Assembly (NCBI GenBank): GCA_025769875.1
Contig: JAGFNK010000269.1
Location: 1-64,000, forward strand
Length of the DNA stretch: 64,000 nt
Direction of reading: 5' to 3'
From: Russula earlei
Taxonomy: Eukaryota > Basidiomycota > Agaricomycetes > Russulales > Russulaceae
Shown here: piece after piece, positions 43,713 through 55,390 of the stretch
Layout: every line of letters begins with the position of its first letter
Position numbering within the stretch: position 1 is the first letter of the stretch
Notes under the pieces: model-generated
The model's input: only the letters and a program-made list of their open reading frames with translations
Told to the model about the DNA's origin: nothing
Databases searched by the model: none
Program-made: the position numbers and the translations under genes

Positions 43713-44253
43713 TGTTGTAAAATTCCTGAGCGTGAGTGAACTCGATCGCAAGCGCATGAGAACAAGTGAGTTGTCCCCTCAGTCGATACATATACCCGTG
43801 CCATTAGGCCACCCTAAGTGGATCTAGCTATTTACAACAATTAGTACCTAGACTAATTAACTAGTCTGGATGTCTATTGGCTCGATCATTGTCCCGTTTC
43901 TTGCATACCCTTCGTCCGTGGACTTACAGAATCCGCACCTGTTTCCTACTTATATGAGTAGACAAAATACTTACCTTCCCTCAGTGATTGCTTACGCGCG
44001 TGAGTCACTGAGGTACGTTCTTTTAGCTACCCTTTTCTTACGTTCCATAAGAGCTCATACCTGGATAGCACAGTCATTGCTTATTCAGGTAATATATCTT
44101 TAGTGATCGCTTATGCGCGCGAGTCACTGAGCACAGTCATTGCTTATTCAGCGACCCTCGCGAGTGCGAATGTGTAGGCCTCCCTTCGGACGTGGCACTC
44201 ACTCACAAAAACTGTCGTTTCTCCCACTCTCGTTAAACCCCACAGTTTCTACA
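43713..44253 (+). repeat. Copia-B1 5' LTR
   Basis: This 541-bp LTR starts TGTTGTAAAATTCC and ends AGTTTCTACA. It contains a CCTCAGTGA...TCACTGAGG hairpin (43979-44013), a second related hairpin (about 44102-44130), and the direct repeat CACAGTCATTGCTTATTCAG at about 44069 and 44132. Confidence 0.95.
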
Positions 44254-44265
44254 GGTTATGGGCCC
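44254..44265 (+). promoter_or_regulatory. Copia-B1 primer-binding site
   Basis: GGTTATGGGCCC follows the LTR directly and is complementary to the anticodon arm of initiator methionine tRNA. The ATG inside it opens the gag frame. Confidence 0.85.
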
Positions 44266-47200
44266 TGGCCCTCAGATGGCTTCCACATCCTCAGCTGTAC
44301 CCACAACTCTGTTGCCCGTGCCTGCACCTGGGACTTTTGATCAACTCCCAGCCATTATCCCTCATCTCGAACTGAACGGCTCCAACTGGGCTGTGTTCAC
44401 CATGCGCTTCACACAAGCTATGGAGGCAACCGACAGAATGGGGTATTTTGACGGAACCACCACGCGCCCTGCCCCAGCAAACCCGCAGAGTCCAACTGCC
44501 GATGAAGACCTGGCTGTGAAGGCCTGGGACCGCAATGACCACATCGCACGGTTCCTGCTCTGCCAACGTCTCCCCGATGCTGTCGCAGTACGCGTGGGAC
44601 ATCTCAACACCACGGAGGCATGCTGGAACTTAGTCTCACAGGAGTACAAGCTAAAAAGCGAATATGCGCAGAGCAACCGGCTCCAAGCCTTCTTGGAGAG
44701 CCGTTGCACTAAGGGCGTGGACATTCGTATCTTCCTACAAGATCTCCGCTTCAAGCGTGAGGAGCTCCATGCATCTGGAGTCAGTGTTTCCGACGCGGAA
44801 TACCAGCGCACCATCCTTCGCAGCATCCCTAAGGAGCTAGCGTGATTCGCATCCAGACTTATGACAGTGGCGCGACTTACCAACACTACTAGCCAAGTCT
44901 CCATGGACTCCCTCATCACCTCTATATGCGAAGAAGCGGATCAAATTAAGACCCACCGCGGGCGCGGCCAACATAGCCAAAGCTTGGGCAGAAGGGACCA
45001 GCAGCTGGACGAGGCCTTAGCTGCTCATGGGTCCGACGACACTAGGAAGAAGCGTCGCCGAGGCAAGTGCCACAATTGCGGGAAACCAGGACACTGGGCA
45101 CGTGAGTGCCGCTCCCCGAAGAAGGAGGGGAATGCAGGAGCGCAGCCCGCACCCAAGTCTGGCAGCACCCCAGCACCCACCAAAGCGGAAACCCAACCAG
45201 TCGGGTCAGCAAACGCCGTTGCCGATGATGCGGTCGAAGCAGACGGGTTTTGGCTGGCTGAGGAGGCAGACGGCACTGCTCACATTTCACCCAGTGACTT
45301 GACTTGCTCCTTACAGGGAGACGCATGTGTTGAAAGTACAACTGCGGGGGAGCTTTCGAACTCACCTGAAAGGATGCAGCAGACGGCCGCGTCCATTGTT
45401 GTCAACAGCAGCGAGACCCGCATCGAGCTCTATGATTCCGGAGCCACAAAGCATATTAGCCCCTATAGAGGGGACTTCATTGGCTATCACCCCCTTTCGC
45501 CACCTGTAACTCTCATCACCGCAAATCAGCAGCAATTTCAAGCGATCGGTGTTGGATCACTAACCGTGCAGGTACCAGATGTGGGTGGCTGGCACACATT
45601 AACACTTCGAGGAGTTCTCCACACGCCGAAAGTTGCCTACACGCTTGTTTCGCTCGGAGCCCTAGATCAGGAGGGTTATTGCATGGAGCTGCATAATGGA
45701 TTTTTGGACATTGTCGCTCCGACAGGTGGGCAAGTAGCTCACATACCCCGCAGCGCACGCGGACTATATCGTGTAGAGCGCAGCACTGAATACGTTCACT
45801 CTGTTGAACTTTCAGTCATGGAGCTACATAGACGCCTTGGTCACATTGCAATCAGAATTGCCCTCAAACTAGTTCAAACAGGAGCAGTTCGAGGCATTAC
45901 CATCAACACTACATCCAAGCCGAGCGACTGCGAAGCATGTATATTCACCCACGCTACCCGCCTCCCCATACTGAAAGTGCGTCGCAGCACTCCCACTCAG
46001 CATTTTGGGGAAGAGATCAACAGCGATCTCTGGGGGCCTGCATCCATTGCAACACGCCAGGGTCGAAGACACTTCATTACATTCACTGACTCCGCAACTC
46101 GCTATACAGTTGCCTTCCTGTTAACCAAGAAATCTGAAGCCTTCAAAATGTATAGAGCCTTTGAGGCATGGGCAAAGTCACAAGGTCATTGCAGTGCGAT
46201 CAAAGTGCTCCGCTCCGACCGCGGAGGCAAGTACTTAAGTGGCGCCTTCGACAAGCACCTGGCCACGGCTGGCACCGCGCGGCGGCTCACCACCCACAAC
46301 ACGCCACAGCACAACGGGATCACAGAGTGCCTTAACAGGACTCAGCTAGAACGCATGTGTGCCCTCTCTCACGAAAGTGGGCTCCCAAAATCTCTATGGG
46401 GAGAAGCGCTGCGGCATGCTGTCTGGCTCAAGAATCGCACCTGCCACCCACGCACTAGACGGCAAAACACCATATGAAGCGCTGCATAAGGAACTGCCGG
46501 ATTTGTCCGGCCTTCACCGGTGGGGCTGCAGTGTATGGGTACACACAAACAACAAGGGTTCTAAGTTGAACCCTAGAGCACGCGAAGGCAAATGGCTCGG
46601 GGTAGACACTGATTCACATGCCCACAGAATCTATTGGCCCACCACTCGAACTGTAAGCGTCGAGCGCGAAGTCTATTTCTCGTCCCGCGCACCGCTCGAG
46701 GGGGAGCAGCGCATCGCGGTCCCAACCGCTGGAAGCGAGCGGCACGCTGAGGACCCCAGCCTGCATGAAGTCCCCAAAATGCCTACCCATTCTGAACATC
46801 CTGAAGAGGAACCTGACCCCAACCCTGACCTCACACCAGAGTCACCCATTCCGCCTCAATCGCCTGAACCCCTGCCTGCACCAATTCAATATCCAGCATC
46901 AGAAGAAGAAGTTGAAACCAGCCTTACAGATGGCCCTCGACGCTCCACCCACCTTCGCAAACCCTCACACGCCATCCGTGACCTCCAGGCAGGCGAAGGC
47001 GTTACTTCCGCATGCCGCGGGGTTCCCCACATACCGCATGGCATCCGCCTGCCAGGCTCTTTTGACACTGAGGAAGCAGGGGGAGCATGGTCGGTTGCCG
47101 ATGGCCTGCCCATGCTCCTTGAAGACTTCGCTGGCCTCGAACATGCCTTCGCCACTGCAACTTCCTGATGCAGAAGCATTGGAGCCTCGCTCGCTCACCA

Positions 47201-48754
47201 AAGCGAAGCGGAGGCCTGATTGGCCCCTCTGGGAGCAGGCCATCAAAGAGGAACTCGCTACACTAAAGACTGCAGGCACTTGGCGACTCGAAGAACCACC
47301 CCCAGGAGCCAACATCATTGGTTCCAAATGGGTCTTCAAGGCCAAAAAGGACGCAGCCAGCAACATCGCGCGCTACAAGGTGCGGCTTGTCGCCCAAGGA
47401 TTCAGCCAAATCGGAGGTATTGACTACGATGATACTTATGCACCAGTAGCCCGTCTTGCGTCGTCGTGCACCATCATAGCCATGGCAAATCGCCTCCATC
47501 TTGAGCTCCACCAGGTTGATATCAAAGGGGCCTACCTTAACGGTGTGCTCAACAACCAAGAAATTCTATACATGCAACACCCCCCGGGCTACCGAGACCC
47601 GGGGGCAGGCACGCGCATCCTACGTCTCGTGAAGACACTTTATGGGCTCAAACAATCTGGGAGGCAGTTGGTACCAGAAACTCTCCTCCATTTTTGCCTC
47701 ACTCAGTTTCAAACAGTGCTCTGTTGATCAAGCTGTGTTTTACAAGTCCAGACAAGCTGGGCACGACATAACTGGTCATCGCCGTGCATGTTGACAATTG
47801 CACAATCGCGGCGAGCAGCGAGCAACTTGTGACTGAATTCAAGGATGGCCTGCGTGAGCACGTCGAGGTCACTGACCTGGGCGAGCTCCATTGGATGCTC
47901 GGTATTGAGATCCAACGTGACCGCTCGGGCGGCACCATCCACATGTCGCAGCTGAGCATATATTGACTCGATCCTTCGTCGCTATCATTTAGACGAGCTC
48001 AAACCACTCTCCACACCCATGGACATACAGTCCCGCCTCACGCGCGAGCAGTCGCCAACAAGCGCGGCTGAGTCTGCCGCCATGCGCAATGTACCATACC
48101 GCGAGGCCGTCAGCGCCCTCAATTGGGCCGCACTTTCCACGCGCCCGGACATCGCCTTTGCAGTGGCCACTGTAGCACAGGTTCGCCACAAACCCAGGCC
48201 CAGCGCACTGGCATGCAGTCAAGCGAATTTACCGTTACTTGTCTGGCACACGCAACTTGTGGCTCACTTACGGCGAAACAAAGCGCATCCTCGAAGGATA
48301 TGCGGACGCGGATGGCAGCATGGCCGAGGATCGGCGCGCCATCTCAGGCTACGCATTCCTCATCGATGGCGGTGCTGTCTCTTGGTCCTCAAAGCGCCAG
48401 GAGATCATTTCGCTCTCGACCACAGAGAGTGAATACGTTGCGGCCACTCACGGGATGAAGGAAGCGCTATGGCTGCGCAGCCTTATCTCAGAAGTCTTTG
48501 GGCCCCTCTCTAACGCCACCACCCTTTTCTCCGACAATCAGTCAGCTATCGCGCTTGCGCGCGACCATCAGTATTACGCCTGGACCAAACACATCGACGT
48601 CCGGTACCACTGGATTCAATGGGTCATCGAGCAAGGCTCTGCGCGACTTGTGTATTGCCCAACAGATGACATGCTCGCCGACGCGCTCACCAAGGCGCTC
48701 CCTTCTGTGAAGGTCAAACACTTTGCGTCAGGACTCGGCCTGTCCACACAGTGA
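44258..48754 (+). pseudogene. Copia-B1 gag-pol, one stop and several frameshifts
   Basis: Gag starts at ATG 44258 or 44276 (HLELNGSNWAVFTMRF). TGA at 44843-44845 interrupts it after KELA where the frame continues FASRLMT. Next come a CCHC knuckle (CHNCGKPGHWAREC, about 45069-45110), protease (LYDSGATKHIS), integrase zinc finger (HRRLGH, CEAC) and DDE (NSDLWGP, RSDRGG, NGITECLN). Frames shift near 46442, 47165, 47660, 47770, 47955 and 48183. Reverse transcriptase keeps SKWVFKAKKD, but the catalytic motif reads HVDN where B2 has HVDD. RNase H ends at 48754 (YHWIQWVIEQGSARLVY, ADALTKALP). The element is inactive. Confidence 0.92.
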
Positions 48755-48761
48755 GGGGGAG

Positions 48762-49303
48762 TGTTGTAAAATTCCTGAGCGCAAGTGAACTCGATCGCGA
48801 GCGCACGAGAACAAGTGAGTTGTCCCCTCAGTCGATACATATACCCGTGCCATTAGGCCACCCTAAGTGGATCTAGCTATTTACAACAATTAGTACCTAG
48901 ACTAATTAACTAGTCTGGATGTCTATTGGCTCAATCATTGTCCCGTTTCTTGCATACCCTTCATCCGCGGACTTACAGAATCCTCACCTGTTTCCTACTT
49001 ATATGAGTAGACAAAATACTTACCTTCCCTCAGTGATCGCTTACGCGCGCGAGTCACTGAGGTACGTTCTTTTTAGCTACCCTTTTCTTACGTTCCATAA
49101 GAGCTCATACCTGGATAGCACAGTCATTGCTTATTCAGGTAATATATCTTTAGTGATCGCTTACGCACGCGAGTCACTGAGCACAGTCATTGCTTATTCA
49201 GCGACCCTCGCGAGTGCGAACATGTAGGCCTCCCTTCGGACGCGGCACTCACTCACAAAAACTGTCATTTCTCCCACTCTCGTTAAACCCCACAGTTTCT
49301 ACA
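48762..49303 (+). repeat. Copia-B1 3' LTR
   Basis: This 542-bp LTR follows the purine tract GTGAGGGGGAG. It keeps the hairpin arms at 49028-49036 and 49054-49062 and ends AGTTTCTACA before the GAATT duplication. Confidence 0.95.
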
Positions 49304-49308
49304 GAATT

Positions 49309-49480
49309 CGGCACCAGCGTGGGTGCGCCTGCCCAAGGACAAGAAGATCGTTTTTAAGGAGACCCTGATTTATCACTGGAAGAGTGGCACAAAGCGAACA
49401 ACGAGTACGTGGAGTAGGCGCATTGAGTTGGAGATGGACATGGCCTCCCTGGACGAGGACTGCCACCGGCCGCGGTAAGA
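49309..49480 (+). other. Coding-like exon disrupted by Copia-B1
   Basis: With the element and one GAATT removed, the plus strand reads ATG AAG AAT TCG from 43703, then APAWVRLPKDKKIVFKETL, YHWKSGTKR and a short acidic tail. It ends at a canonical donor (GCG then GTAAGA at about 49477). The basic and aromatic composition is protein-like and the donor fits, so Copia-B1 may have landed in a host exon. I do not recognise the protein. Upstream frames carry stops. Confidence 0.35.
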
Positions 49481-49489
49481 GTTGTTGGG

Positions 49490-50339
49490 GTTGGCTGGAC
49501 ACATTCGCAATTTCGCCTTTCTAGCTTATCGTGGTGGCCTCAACTGAGATCACTTTCGGTGATGGAGATCTGATTCGCCTTAGTGTTGATCCTCCCGTTC
49601 GATGGTTATCATAAGGCCAACTTGCAACCATGCCATGCCGCGTATTAGCTCGCACGTCCCTGGATAGTCTCCACCCGGCTTTTCGTTCCAAGCAATGTAA
49701 CGGTCATAGCTGATTGTAGCGAGCCGGAACCGGGCACGCTGAGTTCATTGGGGTAAGTCCAAGGGCAGAGTGACCAAGGAGAATCAGTAAGGCAAGCCCT
49801 ACAAGACCGCGGACGCGACGCGCTCGTGAGACGAAGGACGACATCTGTCAAAGGACGGCTTCAAAAAGGCAGACGAAATTGGTAGAAAACACGCTGAGAT
49901 CTGTAATTCAGAGTGTATCGAGGGAATTGATATACATCATGAAGGAACTAGAGGTGACAGAAAAAGTGACAGAACGAGACAGAGTCGAACAATGAGGTGA
50001 AGCGTCGAGGAAGTGATTGAGAGTGGCGCTCTAGGGGGGCGGGGCATAGCAAAGTTGTGAAAGGCCTGGTCGAGACCGGGCGAGGTGGCGAGATGGCGAT
50101 GGAAAGTTGATGAAAGAAGGCGGAAGCGCGTGAAGGGAAACGATGTGACGAGGGCGAGGCGAATGGCGAGTTGTCGATGTGCCTGGTGCCTGTTATCGTC
50201 ACCATCTTTACCTCCTCTGCAGAGCTGGGAATCCACGCCAACCGCCGCAGTGAATCTCATCCAGCGTATTGCGACCGTGGCAAGGATCGAAGCTTGAATA
50301 GCTTGAATGTCCACACCTCCAACTCTGGACCAAATTTGG
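49490..50339. other. Intergenic, no recognisable gene
   Basis: GC-moderate sequence. Frames open on the minus strand (49937-50314) have no domain and no partner in the other duplication copy. Confidence 0.35.
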
Positions 50340-52120
50340 ACGCCCCGACCAGAAATTATGATGAGACCGATTCACTTCATCTGTCAATGCCATTATTATC
50401 ATTGTCGATTTCAACCGGTTGGACACATCATGTCCTCTTGGACGAGTAATGAGATATCGAGATTCTAAAAAGACATGGTCGTCGCAAGCCGTGAGAGAGG
50501 GATCCTCGCTGGATAGTTCTCTTCCATACCGGGGAAGTGCAAGTAAAAACGAAGGGAGGATAATCGGCCGAAGTATCGCCGGTGATCCGCCGCGCTCGTT
50601 CCTCTCCTCAGAATGGCAATCAGCGAGAGGAAGCCTCTTCTGTGTCTGGCGCTCTCCTTTGCCACGACCAAGCGGTCCGACGAGAGTGTGTGAATGGACG
50701 GATCGAGAAGAGGAGGCTTGCCAAGCGATTGGCAGAGGTGGAAGGGAGAGGAGACACGTGACCTGAACGAGGTTCTCCAGGCCCAACTCGTTGTATACAC
50801 GCGGTATGTCAGCTACGTCCATGTGCTGAAGGTGATGAGATTGCAGTCATTGTAGCGATCAGAAACTGCCCTCATGGCGAATGGTGGGATCATTAGCAAC
50901 GAGGAAGCTTATAATACGAACGCTGAGACAACCCGATTGCGTCGAACCCACTCGATAGGCGGCGCAAGTGTTTCAATTTCTCGGCGACGAGTTCCACATC
51001 GTCATCGACGTTCCCGTACTGTTTAAGATTTTGCGTGTAAGTACGGACAGAACTGAAGCATGGTGAGTGGACATGGGGAAAGCGCTCAGGACGCACATAA
51101 GGAGCCCGTCGATCCTCCTTCGAGTTCGGGTCGATGAATAATTGAGTGTATGAATATCCGGGGCATCTCCTCGATTGATCACTGAAATTTCAGAATGCCG
51201 CGCGAGTCATACGAGTCACCCGCAAGACGGGTTCATCAACACACGTGGGGAGTAGAGCAGTACACACCTAGCCCGTGCCAAATCACGAGGGGAAGATGTT
51301 CTGAGGGTGCCAGCACATCCTGTGCAGGACTTGCAAGGGCCCCGACGATTGCAGAAATGAGAACGAGTACTTCGTGATGATTGTGCGATGACGACCATCA
51401 ACGGTCCGCAGCCGTAACTTCCGGTCCGTTAGCACGCTACCCTGCCGTCTGTTCTCGCACTTCGGATCTCAGAGACTCGAGCTGTCCGAGACAGGGCTCC
51501 ATCGCTCCCTTGTCGTTGAGCGTGGGCGGGCACAAGCGTCTCGCTCCGAGACTGCCGTGCAATCTCAGCCATGAGACACAACTTCCAGTTTTAAGTAGTT
51601 AAATTGATGACATACAGTGCAGCCTGATGCCCAGGAACGTGTCTCTTTCGGGGACGTATTTGTGCAGTGGTAGATAACGTTCCGAGGGGAGAAATGCGTA
51701 TGGAAGACTATCGTAATGGAAGGCCGATCCGATGACAGAGCAAACGGCTTTGGAAGTTATAGTATAAGGGACAAAGAGAAATAGGATCCCATAACAAAGA
51801 GATCACTGATTCCGATCCAACTGCGAGTCCTCGAAGCTGGGGCGATGCGATGAATGAGACGCGAGCGCGTCAGGTGAGCCGGGGCGTGTGCGCACGCTGA
51901 AAGACGGTCGTGGCAGGGCGTGGTGACCGGGGGTATATATATATGAATGCGGAATGGACACAAGGGAAAGAGAAAGTCGATGAACGCGGGTCGACGCGTG
52001 GCCATGGGCTCTGGACTGGCGATCGGTCCGAGCTCGGAGTCAGATAATGACAATGGCACAGAAGGTAAATGGTATCCGATGCTAATGAGGTGGGGATCAC
52101 AAAGACCTCATCGACGGGTC
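50340..52120. repeat. Segmental duplication copy 2, left part
   Basis: This corresponds to 9250-10136 plus 19029-20126, here without the Copia insertion. The target sequence is seen intact at 51135-51139 (TGAAT), within GTCGATGAATAATTGAG. The copy lacks the G run of copy 1. Confidence 0.75.
50755..51010 (-). other. Two linked exons of an unrecognised gene
   Basis: On the minus strand, after an acceptor (TTAAACAG near 51023), a frame reads YGNVDDDVELVAEKLKHLRR and LSSGFDAIG. About 90 bp later, after TTCAG, follows HMDVADIPRVYNELGLENLV and a donor-like GTCACGTG at about 50762. The first exon and its acceptor are conserved in duplication copy 1 (NVNDQVELVLEQLKHLRRLS at about 10014-9960), and the second is present there with a frame break. 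Conservation at protein level with splice sites argues for a former host gene. I do not recognise the family, and other exons were not located. Confidence 0.4.
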
Positions 52121-53680
52121 CTATTTCCAACGGTGGACAGCCACAGGGTGACCATAGAATTTTCGCGCGGCGACGAATCCCTCCATATATTTCGGAACGG
52201 ATTTCAATGGCCCGAGACCGCTCAAGTAAATGTTCTGTAGCGCGGGTAAGACGTCTCTTAGTCCTTTTTTCGCGAGCGCTCGGCAGACATGTGGCGCCAC
52301 TCGACAGCATAAGCGCAGATCCTTCACAGCAATGAACGGGTCCAGGAGTTCCAGCCATTGTGTAGTTTCCATGTCATGTGACCAGCGTGATTGACGAACA
52401 TCATCCACGATCTCGAGTTGTATCAGATTGGAGAGGAGGGGAAAGGTTGAGCTGCAGACCTGGGTCAGCGATGCAAGGTGCGAATCTGACACTCTGCAGC
52501 TGATTTTGAACGAGAGAAAGGTTCGGAAGAGGCAGATGGAAAATGGCATTGCATTCCAGGAACGGACAGTGTGCACAGTTGCCTTGTCGCATGTCTCGAA
52601 CGATTTTGCGTGACTGATCAACCGGTGGAGTTGTGGGAGGACAAATTCGGGGTCCATGAAGAAGTTTATCCGGAGTGTGTCAAGAAAGGGAACCTCGATT
52701 TGGGCCAGTAGGTCCTCCAAGTACTCCTGTACGCCTTTGAACTCAAATCGGGCGAGAGCGGGGAGGACAGAGCGTGTGAGCGGAGGTCGAGGTCGACTTG
52801 CCGGAAATCGAGGGTATCGGAATCGAAGGTCAAGGGATTCAAGTCTGGACAAGACCGACAGGGCGGTTCCCAAATCCTGGGGCGAAATATAACCGGAATC
52901 GGGAATATCCCAAAAGGAAAGATGAACAAGTTGTTTGGCAGACAAAAGTAGTTTCGACGGTCCTTGAAACGGACAATTGAACAACCTGAGCTCTTGCAGA
53001 AGTGGGGCGGATCCGCCTAACGGATTCGGGATGGACGTCGCAGTGTTGTCTTCCGGCGAAAACCAGAGATATGTCAGCTCCGGGAATGGTTTCTGAATCG
53101 CTGCTGCCGATCTTCCCCAATGTGATGCTGGAATCTGGCTCAAGTGGATTTTACATATGCGATGGCGGTGCTCCGACTCGAGGGCACCAACTAAGTTTTC
53201 CCAGGAGTACGAGAAGTTGAAACCACGTCTTATCACCACAGGCAAGACTGGCCAGACGTCCAGCATCTCAGCCATCGGTCTCTTTCCTGTGTACCAAAGA
53301 CGCAGGTTCAGGCGACGTGGAGATGCAAACACGACATATCGCCATCTTTGACATACATGGACCAGTGTGTGCCATCCGTTTGTCCCTATGTCCCAGTCAT
53401 CCACATAGAAATGGAATATATCCACTAGGACATCATCGGGGAGCGTGTTGATTGTCACTGGGTCTAGAATCGACTGGTCAGTGGTCGTTATGGACACTGA
53501 ATAACAAAGACACACCCTGGCTAGGACCTGCTTTCAACGAGACTCGGGAGGGACCACCGATCGTAGTCAAGGAACGGGCGGCGCAAAGCGATAACGACTG
53601 GACAAAGCCAGTGAGTGAGGTGAGGAGATAACGGAGAGGCCAAAGACGACGACTATGTGAAGCTTACTGACTTCGAGCAT
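52121..53680 (-). CDS. F-box-like protein (5' end doubtful)
   Basis: The uninterrupted frame (53515-52121, 464 codons) holds INTLPDDVLVDIFHFYV near its start, WHTLVHVCQRWRYVVFASPR and the leucine-rich remainder ending MEGFVAARKFYGHPVAVHRWK. The ATG equivalent to the sister genes is at 53680. The in-frame path meets TGA at about 53571-53573, where the sister at 20127 has CGA (CCT-CGA-CTA), and a short deletion follows. No other ATG lies upstream of the F-box. It is therefore either spliced from another first exon or disabled at its N-terminus. Confidence 0.65.
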
Positions 53681-54055
53681 GGTGATACTCGCTTGACGTC
53701 ACGGTACAGGCGAAAGCTCGTCGATGAGGATGTAGCGTTTGGGAGCGAGGACTACGCCACCGATCACAGCACAGCACTAATACAAGATAAGTGCGATGAA
53801 GGAGCGCTCGTCACCCACGCCTGACATTTACACCGCAGTTGGCCTCGTGAGCGAAGCACAAGACTGCGACAAGTTTGTAACATCGCACAGCATGGATAAA
53901 CGCGCTAAGAGCGCCATGGATCATCTGAACCTCGCTTAGAGACGCTTGGGACCGCAAGGAGTGCCAGTTGGCGGTGATTTCGGCGGCTGCTCTCCGCCCC
54001 TCTGCCTCTGAATTCGTATATATCTTGCATTCCTATTTGCACTCGACACATTCTC
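53516..54055. repeat. Segmental duplication copy 2, outer part
   Basis: The F-box 5' region (53640-53740) and the outer flank (53815-54050) match 21683-22190. The duplication seems to end near 54055, where a different coding-like segment begins. Confidence 0.6.
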
Positions 54056-54111
54056 CGATGAACAGAGTGGGTGAAGTCCGTAACATACAGAGTCGGCGAT
54101 TGAGGGCGAGC

Positions 54112-54735
54112 ATGGTGGTTACGACACGCTCGACCTCGCCTCTTGTCGACTTCCCCTTTCCCCTTCCCTCCCACAACGCACTCCCCGTGCCAGTGCTCAC
54201 GATTCTTCGCCCTGATGCACGCATTCCATCCGGCGCGCTTGTCATGCGGTACGCGAAGCTCACGGACAGCGACGCCGCCTTTGACTTGCACAGGAAGAGA
54301 AATTGGAGTTGGTGCGTGTCCTTTGCTTATCCCCAAGCCCCTTCTCACGCCCTTCATTTGTCGTCATTGTATTCCATTCAGGGACTGTACTTGCACGCAC
54401 TCGCAGCTGGTACCTCCATCGCGGTGGGCATGCTCGCATACCCTTTCATGGACAGCCGAGGTTCGGGTACTGCGCACAAGGTAATCGCTCGGACCACTTG
54501 TGGAGGGACGCGCTACCGTCCTGACCATGACCGGTTCTTCATATGTGCGGTTGTGGGGTGCCGTTCTTGTGCAGTTGTACGGCGTGCGGCGCACAGCGAG
54601 GTTCTGGATGTGGCGTATCCCTGGCCAGAGCGTTACCCGCGTTCCGAGCTTGCTGCTCGCTTGGCTGGGCGGATCGATCGTCCTGCTCCATTCTACGACC
54701 TTGGTCGGAGGCAGCGATGGACCGCTCTTGTGTAG
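54112..54735 (+). CDS. Unrecognised protein, possibly membrane-associated
   Basis: From ATG 54112 the frame stays open for 207 codons to TAG at 54735. It starts with a Ser/Thr-rich stretch, then FPFPLPSHNALPVPVLTILR, ALVMRYAKLTDSDAAFDLHR and a hydrophobic segment GLYLHALAAGTSIAVGMLAY. The first block has a convincing protein-like pattern. Candidate splice sites (GTGCGT at 54312 and CAG at 54381) would change the frame. A second frame (54500-54778) carries YVRLWGAVLVQLYGVRRTAR and hydrophobic residues. The true exon structure is unclear and I know no matching family. It may be a host gene or a fragment. Confidence 0.35.
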   Translation: MVVTTRSTSPLVDFPFPLPSHNALPVPVLTILRPDARIPSGALVMRYAKLTDSDAAFDLHRKRNWSWCVSFAYPQAPSHALHLSSLYSIQGLYLHALAAGTSIAVGMLAYPFMDSRGSGTAHKVIARTTCGGTRYRPDHDRFFICAVVGCRSCAVVRRAAHSEVLDVAYPWPERYPRSELAARLAGRIDRPAPFYDLGRRQRWTALV

Positions 54736-54778
54736 CGGTTACCAACCCGGCCACCGTCATGACGATACCTCACCCTAG

Positions 54779-55024
54779 CAGGGTCACCTCCCCTGCATCC
54801 CATGCGCTGGTACCCCTCCATCATGAGGACTTAGCGCCGTCAGCGCATTTGAACGACGACGGCAGAAAATCAACAACGGTGCGAAGGAGGATTGAGCAAA
54901 GGACCCTAACGTTCATGGGACCTATTGATGCGGCTCACACAACACACGGCATTGCAGCGGCCGTCATCTGTCCCAGCTCGTAGGGTGATGTCTGGGAGTG
55001 GGTTGCCCACGTCGCCTTTGCCAC
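54779..55024. other. Spacer
   Basis: No gene is recognised between the unrecognised frame and the duplicated block. Confidence 0.4.
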
Positions 55025-55390
55025 GGGCACGTACTCCCAAAGCCAATGAATCCAACATAACATCTGCGCTAGTGAAACTCCCGAATCGTCGAGGATCGGC
55101 AACAGTAGTGTACAACTCAAGGCAAAGTCGAAACCTACAGTGAACGGATCCATGGCAGTCTCATCATCCAACAAAACGCAGGCTAACGGCGCAGCGGTTA
55201 GCAAGTGCAGCAAGCGCTGCGTCGAGGCCATGCATTCGCACTCGCAGTCGAACGATACCACGTCGTTACCGACGAGAAACCAAACCGAGCTTATCAGGGA
55301 GGTCCTCTCTCCATGTGTTGGGCCTTCATTTACGCTCCATTTTCTTGTCTCTTGCTGTTTGTGGTAGGTTCGTCGATAGAAGGATCTCTT
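55025..55390. repeat. Duplicated non-coding block (partner 8946-9249)
   Basis: Same orientation and block order as 8946-9249. The shared pieces include the CAGGCTAACGGCGCAGCGGT and AGCAAGCGCTGCG stretches. It lies directly upstream of the F-box 3' flank, as in the copy near 8386-9249. Confidence 0.6.

Larger units (their letters stand above)
43708..49308 (+). mobile_element. Ty1/Copia element B1, decayed
   Basis: Complete outline of a second Copia family: LTRs 43713-44253 and 48762-49303, primer site GGTTATGGGCCC at 44254, gag-pol, and a purine tract GAGGGGGAG before the 3' LTR. The target duplication is GAATT (43708-43712 and 49304-49308). The coding region has one TGA and about six frameshifts. 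LTR differences are mostly CpG transitions plus one indel and one transversion, consistent with an older insertion than the Copia-A copies. Confidence 0.95.

Noticed and set aside
49304..49317. GAATTCGGCACCAG resembles a cDNA-library EcoRI adaptor
   Set aside because: GAATT is explained by the target duplication present at 43708-43712, and the sequence continues as genomic DNA; contamination is unnecessary.
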